A DNA stretch of 7,533 bases from Methanobrevibacter sp. (GCA_021442885.1 JABUVA010000023.1:8106-15638), one strand, 5' to 3'. Shown: positions 1 to 5,930, counted from the first letter of the stretch. Translations and numbers: made by a program. The notes: generated by a model not told the origin, from the sequence alone.

Positions 1-468
1 AGTATTAACTTTAAATGTAGAATATTCATCAAATTTATTAATAATACCATTAATTTCTTTTTTTGGTAGGTATGAAATGTTTTTAAAGCCTAAGTATGGG
101 AGGTGTTTTTGTATAAATAATGTTTTTTTCTGATTATAATCATCATCTAAAACTTCATAGGAAAAATTATCGTATTTTTTAAGTAAATCATAACAGAAAC
201 TATGGATTGTTGAAATCTGCATCTTATTAATATCTTCAACTTCAATATCTTCTGCTAAACGGTTTTTAAGTTCTTCTGTTGCTTTTCTTGAAAATGTTAT
301 TATAAGTAAACTTTCAGCTTCCACTTTTTTCTCATTTAGTAGGAACTTTACTCTTTCAGTTAATACTCTTGTTTTTCCAGAACCTGGACCTGCTTCTATA
401 ATTAATGGTCCTTTACCATCATATGTAATTGCTTTTTTTTGATTCTCATTTGGTGATAATTTTGACAT
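1..468 (-). CDS. UvrD/Rep-family DNA helicase, N-terminal part (cut by window edge)
   Basis: This is the first 156 codons of a superfamily 1 ATP-dependent DNA helicase; the gene continues past the left edge, so the stop is not seen. It opens MSKLSPNENQKKAI, a Q-motif-like adenine contact. The Walker A motif AGPGSGKT lies at about residues 26-33. Motif Ia follows in LLIITFSRKATEELKNRL (about 54-71), and motif Ib in ISTIHSFCYDLL (about 85-96). This order and spacing are typical of domain 1A of UvrD/PcrA/Rep proteins, which move 3' to 5' on DNA in repair and replication restart. Motifs II-VI lie outside the window, so UvrD, Rep and related nuclease-fused forms cannot be told apart. The ATG at 468 is the first in frame, directly ahead of the Q motif. 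No SD is visible upstream, so a leaderless message is possible. It is transcribed away from the efflux gene. Confidence 0.93.
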   Translation of the reverse strand, partial: MSKLSPNENQKKAITYDGKGPLIIEAGPGSGKTRVLTERVKFLLNEKKVEAESLLIITFSRKATEELKNRLAEDIEVEDINKMQISTIHSFCYDLLKKYDNFSYEVLDDDYNQKKTLFIQKHLPYLGFKNISYLPKKEINGIINKFDEYSTFKVNT

Positions 469-491
469 AAACAATATTATGTATAAAGGAC

Positions 492-499
492 AATATTTA
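492..499 (-). promoter_or_regulatory. Possible TATA box for the helicase (leaderless start)
   Basis: On the minus strand the octamer TAAATATT lies about 27 bases before the helicase ATG. Transcription would then begin at or within a few bases of the start codon. This fits the lack of any SD there. In DNA this A+T-rich such a box could arise by chance. Confidence 0.3.
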
Positions 500-543
500 T
501 GTTACTATATTTTCCTTAGATAGATTATCATTAAACATCAAAA

Positions 544-588
544 AGAAGAATTTGACCTTTTATGAACAATTTCTAAAAATTCTTCTTG
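544..588. repeat. 11-bp perfect inverted repeat with 23-nt spacer
   Basis: AAGAAGAATTT (544-554) is matched exactly by AAATTCTTCTT (578-588). The arms contain G and C, so this is less trivial than the A/T-only dyads nearby. It lies between the divergent helicase and efflux genes, about 75 bases upstream of the helicase start and 290 upstream of the efflux start. It could be a hairpin in an RNA or a two-part protein site. No T-run follows it on either strand, so it does not look like a terminator. Confidence 0.6.
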
Positions 589-806
589 AAAATCGATAAG
601 TTTATATATTTAAGCTCTAAACTAATAATAAGAGTTAATATTTATGTTTGTTTCATATTTAAATATTAGCCTTAGCAATGAATTAATTTTAATCCCTTTA
701 AATTAAGAATAGAAAAATAAAAACATATTATAAAAATTTAAACAAAATAAGGAAATTTCAAATAGTGTTAACATTTGAAATGAATTATATTTGGTTATAA
801 ATATTA

Positions 807-820
807 CTTGCCTAGGCAAG
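807..820. promoter_or_regulatory. MarR-like operator palindrome
   Basis: CTTGCCTAGGCAAG is a perfect 14-bp palindrome, one of the few G+C-rich spots in the spacer. Its core has the form TTGCC-N2-GGCAA, which matches the layout of the MarR binding sites in the Escherichia coli mar operator, where the multidrug regulator MarR binds. It ends four bases before the TATA-like box at 824-832, so a bound dimer would cover the BRE and hinder TBP/TFB. It sits ahead of a drug-efflux gene, the usual target of MarR-family repressors. Palindrome and position are seen; the identity of the bound protein is inferred, and no MarR gene is in the window. Confidence 0.72.
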
Positions 821-823
821 CTT

Positions 824-832
824 TTTATAATA
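824..832 (+). promoter_or_regulatory. TATA box of the efflux permease gene
   Basis: TTTATAATA lies about 27 bases before a likely transcript start near 855, giving a leader of about 25 bases with the SD GGAG at 867-870, ten bases before the ATG at 881. A second TATA-like stretch, TTATAAATA at about 796-804, lies just left of the palindrome. If that one were used, the palindrome would sit between TATA and transcript start. Either choice places the palindrome in the core promoter. Confidence 0.5.
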
Positions 833-880
833 TGACAATTATAATATAAATAGAATAAAAACAAATGGAGAAAAAAAATA

Positions 881-2272
881 ATGAAAGTAACTAAAATTGA
901 AGGATTTTCAACATTAATCATATTTATAATAGCAGCTGCAATTTTAAGTGCATCACAAAGTGTTGTAACAACCAGTTTGACTGATATAATGAGTGATTTT
1001 GGAATTAACTCAATAACTGCTCAATGGGTTTATTCAGTATTTCTACTTGTTCTAGGAGTAATGATTCCAACATCAGCTTTCATTACAAAACGTTTTACTG
1101 TAAAAACAATTTTAACAACCTCATTAGGTCTTTTTATAATAGGATGTTTAATTGCTTATGTTGCACCTAACATTGTCATACTAATTATAGCTAGAATAAT
1201 ACAAGCTATTGGATGTGGTATTCTACTTCCAATAACACAAATCGTACTATTTAAAGTAATCCCAAAAGAAAAATGGCAAATATTCATGGGACTATTTGGA
1301 CTAATAATTGGAATAGCACCAGCTCTTGCACCAACATTAGGAGGAATAATAATTGATGCAATAAACTGGAGAGCTATATTTATTATTTTTGCAGTAATAA
1401 CAATAATAATTTTAATCTGCGGATTAATAACATGTAAACTTGACTTTGGAACAGAAGATTATCCATTAGATGTAACATCCCTTTTCTTATCAGTTGTTGC
1501 ATTTGTAGGAATAATGTTAGGATTTACAGACATCGCACAATATAAATTTGATTTAGTATTTGTAATACTACCAATAGTAATAGGAGTAATTGCTCTTATA
1601 TTCTTTGTTAAAAGACAAATATCAATCGAACACCCATTACTTCATCTTAAAGCACTTAAAAATAAGTATTTTGTAGCAGGAACAGTATTTTCAGCTATTC
1701 TATACTTTACAATGTGTGGAATTAATGTTATAATACCATTATTTGTTCAAAGTATTGCATTCCACTCAGCAACAACTGCAGGAATCGTACTACTTCCAGG
1801 AACAATAGTAATGATTATCTTTAACTTTGTAGGACCTGTACTTGCAACAAAGATTGGTGTAAGAAAAGTATTAATCTTATCTTGTATATTTACCTTTGTT
1901 GGATTTATATCAATGATGACCTACAATATAGAATCTAATATAACTTACATGGTAATTACACAAATAATAAGATGTATAGGTGCTGGTTTAGGATTAATGC
2001 CATGTGTAACCTGGACAATAAGTACAGTATCAAAAGGTGTAGAAGATGCAACAGCTATTAACAATACTGTAAGACAAATTATAGGATCAATTGGAGCTGC
2101 AATGTCAGTTGTTATAATGGCAATATTTGCAGGAGGAGCTATTGGTCATAATATAATTTCAGTAGCTGCATTTGGAAATACATCATTAGTAATGGCAATT
2201 CTAACTATAATCTCATTAATTATAGTTCTAATATATATTAAAAACATAGAAGAAGAAGGTGTTGGTGAATAA
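881..2272 (+). CDS. MFS multidrug efflux permease, DHA2 (EmrB/QacA) type
   Basis: This is an integral membrane drug/H+ antiporter of the major facilitator superfamily, 463 residues with hydrophobic segments spread along its full length, consistent with the 14-helix DHA2 family. Motif B is seen as ARIIQAIGCGILLP (about 104-117), with the conserved Arg for proton coupling. The antiporter motif C region is GLIIGIAPALAPTLGG (140-155), followed by the NWR-IF signature (162-167). The second half has NNTVRQIIGSIGAA (394-407), matching the N-x-RQ-x-GG-x-IGxA element of EmrB/QacA proteins. Motif A is weak (ITKRFTVKTIL, 68-78): it lacks the usual Gly-Asp-Arg pattern. The start is supported by GGAG ten bases upstream. 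Six of seven arginines use AGA, so the gene looks native. A MarR-like operator lies in its promoter, suggesting induction by a toxic ligand. The substrate cannot be told from sequence. No neighbouring EmrA-type partner is present. Confidence 0.92.
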   Translation: MKVTKIEGFSTLIIFIIAAAILSASQSVVTTSLTDIMSDFGINSITAQWVYSVFLLVLGVMIPTSAFITKRFTVKTILTTSLGLFIIGCLIAYVAPNIVILIIARIIQAIGCGILLPITQIVLFKVIPKEKWQIFMGLFGLIIGIAPALAPTLGGIIIDAINWRAIFIIFAVITIIILICGLITCKLDFGTEDYPLDVTSLFLSVVAFVGIMLGFTDIAQYKFDLVFVILPIVIGVIALIFFVKRQISIEHPLLHLKALKNKYFVAGTVFSAILYFTMCGINVIIPLFVQSIAFHSATTAGIVLLPGTIVMIIFNFVGPVLATKIGVRKVLILSCIFTFVGFISMMTYNIESNITYMVITQIIRCIGAGLGLMPCVTWTISTVSKGVEDATAINNTVRQIIGSIGAAMSVVIMAIFAGGAIGHNIISVAAFGNTSLVMAILTIISLIIVLIYIKNIEEEGVGE

Positions 2273-2288
2273 CCACACTTCTACATTC

Positions 2289-2295
2289 TTTTTTT
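2289..2295 (+). terminator. T-run terminator after the efflux gene
   Basis: A run of seven T lies 17 bases after the permease stop, followed at once by eight A. T-runs without a strong stem are the usual archaeal stop signal. It faces the minus-strand T-run just to the right. Confidence 0.6.
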
Positions 2296-2311
2296 AAAAA
2301 AAATAAATTAT

Positions 2312-2320
2312 AAAAAAAAA
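2312..2320 (-). terminator. T-run terminator of the small-gene operon
   Basis: Nine A on the plus strand give a T9 run on the minus strand, ten bases after the stop codon of the 87-residue gene. With the plus-strand T7 it forms a two-way termination zone between converging units. Confidence 0.6.
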
Positions 2321-2330
2321 GTAAAACAAT

Positions 2331-2594
2331 CTAATTTTCAGATTCTTCAATAGAAACATCCTCATCCACAATAATAGAATCTTGAGCATAATATTTAAAT
2401 CTATAAGACATTTTATATCCTTTATTATCTATTTTAGGATTTTTCTTTTTAAATCTAATATTTGGAACATTATGAGGTTTATTAAATTTTTTAAAATGAC
2501 GCTTATTACCAAGACTATTTCTATTGCGTTCATGAGGAGATTTATACATATTCTTTCTAAGAAGCCTCCTCCTATGACTCATAACCTTTAACAT
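2331..2594 (-). CDS. Small basic protein with acidic tail, unknown function
   Basis: I do not recognise this 87-residue protein. Residues 1-67 hold 23 Lys/Arg and only two acidic residues, with an Arg cluster SHRRRLLRK (6-14) and a Lys run RFKKKNPK (47-54). Residues 71-87 carry seven Asp/Glu and no basic residue. There is no signal peptide or membrane segment. Such a charge split suits a nucleic-acid-binding protein or a protein with an acidic partner, but this is inference. It is the second gene of a two-gene unit: its ATG lies 11 bases after the stop of the 59-residue gene. The modest SD, AGGTTGA, overlaps that stop codon, suggesting coupled translation. A second ATG at codon 5 (2582) has no better SD, so the upstream one is kept. 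The reading is supported by spacing and a terminator just downstream; the reverse frame over the same bases has neither. Confidence 0.68.
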   Translation of the reverse strand: MLKVMSHRRRLLRKNMYKSPHERNRNSLGNKRHFKKFNKPHNVPNIRFKKKNPKIDNKGYKMSYRFKYYAQDSIIVDEDVSIEESEN

Positions 2595-2605
2595 TTAGAT
2601 TCAAC

Positions 2606-2785
2606 CTATTGAAGAGCAGCAGATTTATCAAGAGTAGCTTGAATTTCATCAATTCTATCAACAACAACTTTAATTGCTTGTTCTCCTTGACGTGTAGGAT
2701 TAATACCTTGTTCAACAAGCAATGCATCCCTAATATCTCTTAACCTATCAATTGAATCGATTTTCATTATGGTACTATAAAACAT
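2606..2785 (-). CDS. Small helical protein, unknown function (59 aa)
   Basis: A short gene whose best support is its ribosome site: GGAGG at 2796-2800 on the minus strand, ten bases before the ATG at 2785. The product begins MFYSTIMKIDSIDRL and ends LDKSAALQ, with the stretch EQGINPTRQGEQA in the middle (about 25-37). It has 8 Lys/Arg and 10 Asp/Glu, and reads as two amphipathic helices split by the Gly-Ile-Asn-Pro turn at about residues 27-30. Ile and Val recur through the second helix (IKVVVDRIDEIQA, 38-50), so a helical hairpin or coiled-coil dimer is plausible. I recognise no known family. A second in-frame ATG at codon 7 (2767) lacks an SD. It is co-transcribed with the basic 87-residue gene downstream. 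An acidic-then-basic small pair recalls toxin-antitoxin or partner-protein arrangements, but nothing in either sequence identifies such a role. Confidence 0.72.
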   Translation of the reverse strand: MFYSTIMKIDSIDRLRDIRDALLVEQGINPTRQGEQAIKVVVDRIDEIQATLDKSAALQ

Positions 2786-2837
2786 ATGTTTTTTTCCTCC
2801 AATTTTTACTCTTAAATAATATATTTAGTGAGAATAT

Positions 2838-2845
2838 TATATAAA
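2838..2845 (-). promoter_or_regulatory. TATA box of the two-small-gene operon
   Basis: The minus strand reads TTTATATA here, a close match to the methanogen TATA consensus. It predicts a transcript start near 2815 and a leader of about 30 bases that contains the GGAGG site. Confidence 0.55.
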
Positions 2846-2890
2846 AATTTCTAGAATATAAAAAAATTTAGAAGGATTAAAATCTAATTA

Positions 2891-2958
2891 TTTATATGAT
2901 TTTATCAACAAATAAAATAAAAATTAAAAACTATTTTAAAGTATTATTCCATAGTTTT
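2891..2958 (+). promoter_or_regulatory. Candidate msrAB promoter with 8-bp dyad
   Basis: TTTATATG at 2891-2898 is the best TATA match upstream of msrAB and would give a leader of about 75 bases. Between it and the gene lies an exact inverted repeat, AAAACTAT (2927-2934) with ATAGTTTT (2951-2958), 16 bases apart. TTTTAA-GTAT also recurs as a near-direct repeat (2934-2944 and 2955-2964). A nearer TATA-like stretch at about 2961-2968 would put the start almost on the SD. The dyad could be an operator for a redox-responsive regulator; that is inference only. Confidence 0.35.
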
Positions 2959-2986
2959 AAGTATAATAAAAAATCAGTTTAAAATA

Positions 2987-2992
2987 AGTGAT
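2987..2992 (+). promoter_or_regulatory. SD that sets the msrAB start
   Basis: AGTGAT, a five-of-six match to GGTGAT, ends four bases before the ATG at 2997. Its GTG (2988) is also the first possible in-frame start codon of the longest open frame, but nothing SD-like precedes that GTG. The rubrerythrin and Mrp genes show the same motif at the same four-base spacing, so the ATG is preferred. Confidence 0.6.
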
Positions 2993-2996
2993 AAAA

Positions 2997-3902
2997 ATGA
3001 TTGATGTAATATATTTTGCTGGAGGTTGTTTCTGGGGTGTTGAAGGGTACTTTATGAAAATTCCAGGAGTTGTAAAAACAGAAGTTGGATATGCAAATGG
3101 TAATACTGAAAATCCTAGCTATGAAGAAGTATGTACTGGTGAAACCTTACATACAGAAACTGTTAAAATATGTTATGATGATAATACTGTCCTTTTAATT
3201 GAACTTTTAAATGAATATTATAAAATAATTGATCCTTTCTCTTTAAATAAACAAGGTAATGATATAGGAACACAATATCGTACTGGGATATATTACTCAA
3301 ATGATTTACAAAAGCAAGTTATTGAGAATTTCATCAAAAACAAACAAGAACAAACAAAACAAAAAATCCAAATAGAAATAGAAGAAATAAAAAACTTCTA
3401 TAAAGCAGAAGAATATCATCAAAACTATCTCACAAAAAACCCATATGGATACTGTCATGTTGATTTAAATAAAGCAGGAAAATACCTAGAAGAAATTAAT
3501 AAACTAAATCCAATAGAATATGAAGTAACACAAAACAATGGAACAGAACTACCACACACCGGAAAATACAATAATTATAACAAAAAAGGATTATATGTAG
3601 ATATAGTTAGTGGAGAACCATTATTCTTATCAAAAGACAAATTCCAATCAACCTGTGGCTGGCCATCATTTACAAAACCAATAAAAGAATTAACAGAAAA
3701 AATTGATAAAAGCCACAGTATGATAAGAACAGAAGTAAGAAGTAAAAAAGCAGATTCTCATTTAGGCCATGTATTTAATGATGGACCAAATAAATCAAAT
3801 AGATATTGTATAAATTCAGCTGCACTAAGATTTATACCCTTTGAACAATTAGAAAAAGAAGGATATGGAAAATATAAAAAATTATTAATTGAAAAAAATT
3901 AA
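2997..3902 (+). CDS. msrAB: Fused peptide methionine sulfoxide reductase MsrA-MsrB
   Basis: A cytosolic bifunctional repair enzyme of 301 residues that reduces both S- and R-methionine sulfoxide. The MsrA domain (about 3-155) has the catalytic GCFWG at 10-14 with Cys11, then EEYHQNYL at 138-145 and a Cys at 153 that may resolve the disulfide. The MsrB domain (about 173-295) has STCGWPSF (218-225), [12 protein letters not shown] (253-264) and the catalytic RYCIN (269-273, Cys271); Cys220 is the likely resolving residue. The two CxxC pairs that bind structural zinc in many MsrB proteins are absent: the matching places read VDIVSG (201-206) and RSKKAD (248-253). This is therefore the zinc-free form. 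The start at 2997 is chosen from the SD at 2987-2992. Codon use is like its neighbours (four of five Arg are AGA). Its stop overlaps that of the opposing rubrerythrin gene, pointing to a shared role in oxidative-stress defence. Confidence 0.95.
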   Translation: MIDVIYFAGGCFWGVEGYFMKIPGVVKTEVGYANGNTENPSYEEVCTGETLHTETVKICYDDNTVLLIELLNEYYKIIDPFSLNKQGNDIGTQYRTGIYYSNDLQKQVIENFIKNKQEQTKQKIQIEIEEIKNFYKAEEYHQNYLTKNPYGYCHVDLNKAGKYLEEINKLNPIEYEVTQNNGTELPHTGKYNNYNKKGLYVDIVSGEPLFLSKDKFQSTCGWPSFTKPIKELTEKIDKSHSMIRTEVRSKKADSHLGHVFNDGPNKSNRYCINSAALRFIPFEQLEKEGYGKYKKLLIEKN

Positions 3903-4447
3903 TAATTTTTAGCTCTAATTTCGAAAAATGCTTGAGAATATCCGCAAACAGGACAAACAGGAGGTGCTTGTTTACCTTCCATAGTAAATCCACAGTTTTC
4001 ACAAATCCACTCAACATCTTCATCTTTAGAAAAGACTTGATCGTTTTTAATATTTTCCAAAAGCTTAATATATCTTTCTTCATGCATAGCTTCAATATTT
4101 GCAACTAATCTAAATTTAGCAGCTAAAATATCAAAACCTTCTTCTGCTGCTTCCTTAGCAAAATTCTGATACATTTCAGTCCACTCATAATTTTCACCAG
4201 CTCTTGCATCTTCCAAATTAACATCAGTACTTGGAAGCTCTCCACCATGTAAAAAATTCATCCAAATAGAAGCATGTTGCCTTTCATTAAAAGATGCTTC
4301 TCTAAAAATTTCAGCTATTTGAACATAACCTTCTGCTTCAGCTTTATCTGCATACAACTCATATTTAACACGTGCAGCAGATTCACCAGCAATTGCAGCT
4401 TTTAAATTCTTTTCAGTTTTAGTTCCTTTATATTCTTCAGCAACCAT
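3899..4447 (-). CDS. rbr: Rubrerythrin
   Basis: A cytosolic non-haem iron peroxidase of 182 residues that reduces hydrogen peroxide to water with electrons from rubredoxin or a similar donor; common in strict anaerobes. The ferritin-like four-helix part (about 1-140) shows the diiron ligands: [10 protein letters not shown] with Glu22, ERQHA with Glu55 and His58, the ENYEWTEMY region (85-93), and IEAMHEERY (118-126) with Glu119 and His122. The C-terminal rubredoxin-like domain holds CENCG (149-153) and CPVCG (165-169), whose four Cys bind one iron. Length and domain order are standard. The start at 4447 follows GGTGAT by four bases. The frame also has an ATG at 4459, but that choice would put the SD inside the gene. 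Convergent with msrAB, overlapping it by the four bases 3899-3902, so no room exists for separate terminators between them. Confidence 0.96.
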   Translation of the reverse strand: MVAEEYKGTKTEKNLKAAIAGESAARVKYELYADKAEAEGYVQIAEIFREASFNERQHASIWMNFLHGGELPSTDVNLEDARAGENYEWTEMYQNFAKEAAEEGFDILAAKFRLVANIEAMHEERYIKLLENIKNDQVFSKDEDVEWICENCGFTMEGKQAPPVCPVCGYSQAFFEIRAKNY

Positions 4448-4451
4448 AATA

Positions 4452-4457
4452 ATCACC
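4452..4457 (-). promoter_or_regulatory. SD that sets the rubrerythrin start
   Basis: The minus strand reads GGTGAT, an exact match to part of the anti-SD complement, four bases before the ATG at 4447. The longer frame from the ATG at 4459 would place this SD inside codons 1-3, so the shorter protein is the better call. Confidence 0.75.
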
Positions 4458-4489
4458 ATAATTTTATAACATTATATTAAATTTATTAA

Positions 4490-4497
4490 AATATAAA
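4490..4497 (-). promoter_or_regulatory. TATA box of rubrerythrin
   Basis: TTTATATT on the minus strand predicts a transcript start near 4467 and a leader of about 20 bases holding the GGTGAT site. About 20 bases further upstream (4517-4532) is a dyad, AATATT-ACAG-AATATT, which might be a regulator site but is made of A/T only in its arms. Confidence 0.42.
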
Positions 4498-4613
4498 GAT
4501 TTAGTTTAAATAAAATAATATTACAGAATATTTTAAAAATATAATAAATGTTAAATAGTTTAGATACTAAAATTATTTATGTTAATAAAATTATTTCCTA
4601 TGATTAATATTTT

Positions 4614-4665
4614 AGCTATTTAGATTATTGTAGGACGTTGATATAGATAGTATTAATAAATAGCT
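4614..4665. repeat. 9-bp inverted repeat in the glycosyltransferase leader
   Basis: AGCTATTTA (4614-4622) is matched by TAAATAGCT (4657-4665), 34 bases apart, ending 24 bases before the SD of the glycosyltransferase gene. It could fold in the leader RNA if transcription starts upstream. I see no strong TATA box in the right place. The spacer also has TTATATAAAA at about 4677-4686, but this is too close to the ATG to serve it. Confidence 0.35.
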
Positions 4666-4689
4666 TTAAAGTTAGCTTATATAAAAAAT

Positions 4690-4693
4690 GGAG
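4690..4693 (+). promoter_or_regulatory. SD that sets the glycosyltransferase start
   Basis: GGAG lies nine bases before the ATG at 4703. The same GGAG overlaps the ATG at 4688 that opens the longest frame. The efflux gene has the same arrangement, an ATGGAG stretch upstream of the real start. The ATG at 4703 also begins right at the conserved first strand of the GT-A fold. Confidence 0.65.
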
Positions 4694-4702
4694 AAACTAA
4701 TA

Positions 4703-5707
4703 ATGAAATTATTATCAGTTATTGTACCATGTTATAATTCACAAGATTATTTACATAAATGTATCGACTCTTTAGTTGTTGGTGGTGATTTGATGGATAT
4801 TATCATAATCAATGACGGTTCTGAAGACAATACAGGTAAAATTGCTGATGAATACGCTGCTAAATACCCCTTTATAAGAGTTATTCACCAAGAAAATGGA
4901 GGACATGGTGAAGGTATTAACCAAGGTTTAAAGGTTGCTAAAGGTATTTATACAAAAGTCGTAGATAGTGACGATATCTTAAGTGAGGATTTACCTATTT
5001 TCTTAGATCAACTTGCAAAATGGGAAGAAGAAGGCGGGGTTGATTTAGCCATAACTAATTATTATTACGTTCATAATAATAGTAAACATAATAAATCAAT
5101 TTCTTACGATAATGCTTTACCTGAAGAGACAATTTTCGGTTGGGATGATGTTAAAAGATTTTATCCCCATCAACATTTTACTATTCACTCAACAACATAC
5201 CGCACTGAAGTAATGCGTAAAAGTACCACTCCTTTACCAAAACATACATCATATGAAGATAATTTTATGGTTTATCGCTCTTTAAATGATGTTGAACGTA
5301 TGGGCTATTTAAATGTGGACTTATATCATTACACTATTGGTCGTGATGAACAATCAATGCAAGAAAGTACTATGATTAAAAAATATACTCACTTGCTATT
5401 AGTAGCCCAATTATGCTTTACATGTTATCATTTAGATGATATTAAATCAACTAAATTACGTAAATACTTAGAACATAATTTATTTATTTTAATTGGTGGT
5501 GGGGTAATATATGGCAATATGAATGGTTCATTACAAGCAAAAAAAGACATTGATGAATTCTGGAATGCCTGTTTAGATTATGATAAAAAATATGCTAAAA
5601 AGTTACAAAGAACTCCACTTTGTGTCTCTTTATTACCATTTACTATTTCTCGCCCAATTTGCATGATATTTAAATGGGTATCTCATATGGTTGTTCCTTT
5701 TAATTAA
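4703..5707 (+). CDS. Glycosyltransferase family 2 (GT-A fold)
   Basis: A 334-residue inverting-type sugar transferase, probably acting on cell-surface glycans at the inner face of the membrane. From the start at 4703: SVIVPCYN (5-12) forms the first strand of the nucleotide-sugar site; IIINDGSEDNT (34-44) contains the NDGS signature; ENGGHGEGINQGLKVAKG (64-81) is the family motif after the third strand; VVDSDD (86-91) is the metal-binding DxD; and YED (184-186) with GRDEQS (213-218) probably holds the acceptor side and catalytic base. No clear transmembrane helix is present; the C-terminus is only mildly hydrophobic. Sugar and acceptor cannot be told. Arginine codons are unlike the neighbours: seven of ten are CGT/CGC, against three of 21 in the four neighbouring complete genes. 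This suggests acquisition from a bacterium, perhaps a gut Firmicute. It stands alone, with no other cell-wall gene beside it. Confidence 0.9.
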   Translation: MKLLSVIVPCYNSQDYLHKCIDSLVVGGDLMDIIIINDGSEDNTGKIADEYAAKYPFIRVIHQENGGHGEGINQGLKVAKGIYTKVVDSDDILSEDLPIFLDQLAKWEEEGGVDLAITNYYYVHNNSKHNKSISYDNALPEETIFGWDDVKRFYPHQHFTIHSTTYRTEVMRKSTTPLPKHTSYEDNFMVYRSLNDVERMGYLNVDLYHYTIGRDEQSMQESTMIKKYTHLLLVAQLCFTCYHLDDIKSTKLRKYLEHNLFILIGGGVIYGNMNGSLQAKKDIDEFWNACLDYDKKYAKKLQRTPLCVSLLPFTISRPICMIFKWVSHMVVPFN

Positions 5708-5713
5708 TTCTTT

Positions 5714-5722
5714 AAAAAAAAA
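5714..5722 (-). terminator. Possible distal T-run terminator of the mrp gene
   Basis: Nine A on the plus strand give T9 on the minus strand, just past the end of the glycosyltransferase. It lies about 210 bases beyond the mrp stop, so the mrp message would carry a long 3' tail including the 5815-5892 hairpin unless it ends earlier. Confidence 0.4.
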
Positions 5723-5737
5723 CAGATTACGGCAGAC

Positions 5738-5743
5738 TTTTTT
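5738..5743 (+). terminator. T-run terminator after the glycosyltransferase
   Basis: Six T follow ACGGCAGAC, 30 bases after the stop codon. No strong stem precedes it, as is common for archaeal terminators. Confidence 0.45.
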
Positions 5744-5814
5744 AATATATTATTAAAAATTCTTACTTCTACTTTTAAATGTTTATAGATAACTAGATTA
5801 AATTAGCTTTTAAC

Positions 5815-5892
5815 ATTGATGGATAATAATTGAGGGCTAATAAAGCTAAATATGTTAAATCATATAAATCATTTAGCCCAATATCCATTAAT
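5815..5892. ncRNA. Long interrupted hairpin between converging genes
   Basis: ATTGATGGAT (5815-5824) pairs with ATCCATTAAT (5883-5892), ten pairs with one G-U on the plus-strand RNA. Inside, TTAGCCC (5873-5879) pairs with GGGCTAA (5834-5840), and three more pairs lie between the two blocks, with small one-sided bulges (5825-5828, 5832-5833). The apical loop holds a smaller hairpin, ATATG (5850-5854) with CATAT (5861-5865). The whole is 78 bases and is shared by both strands. It may be a 3'-end stem for the mrp message, a stable RNA, or the remnant of a small mobile hairpin element. No promoter of its own is evident. Confidence 0.45.
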
Positions 5893-5930
5893 TTAAATTA
5901 AATTACTGATGCTACACTTAAATAAAATTC

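Larger units (their letters stand above)
469..880. other. Divergent intergenic spacer (412 bases)
   Basis: This spacer separates the helicase from the efflux permease. It holds the candidate helicase TATA box, the 544-588 inverted repeat, the MarR-like palindrome at 807-820, a TATA box at 824-832 and the SD GGAG at 867-870. Between about 600 and 790 I see only A+T-rich sequence with no convincing gene. An antisense frame across 703-921 runs through the promoter and start of the efflux gene and is not believable as a protein. Confidence 0.7.

Noticed and set aside
703..921. 72-codon minus-strand frame across the efflux promoter
   Set aside because: It covers the MarR-like palindrome, TATA box, SD and first codons of the efflux gene, is dominated by Phe/Leu/Tyr/Ile/Asn from A+T bias, and resembles no protein I know.
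2382..2591. 69-codon plus-strand frame
   Set aside because: It lies fully antisense to the 87-residue gene, has no SD or promoter in its favour, and its Ile/Phe-rich make-up follows from the complement of Lys/Asn codons.
3832..4104. 90-codon minus-strand frame
   Set aside because: It overlaps the rubrerythrin gene in another frame, including both rubredoxin-like CxxC motifs, and runs into msrAB.
4517..4532. AATATT-ACAG-AATATT dyad upstream of rubrerythrin
   Set aside because: Each arm is a self-complementary A/T hexamer, which arises often by chance in such DNA; kept only as a remark under the promoter.
4677..4686. TTATATAAAA as TATA box of the glycosyltransferase
   Set aside because: A start about 25 bases downstream would fall inside the coding region, after the ATG at 4703.
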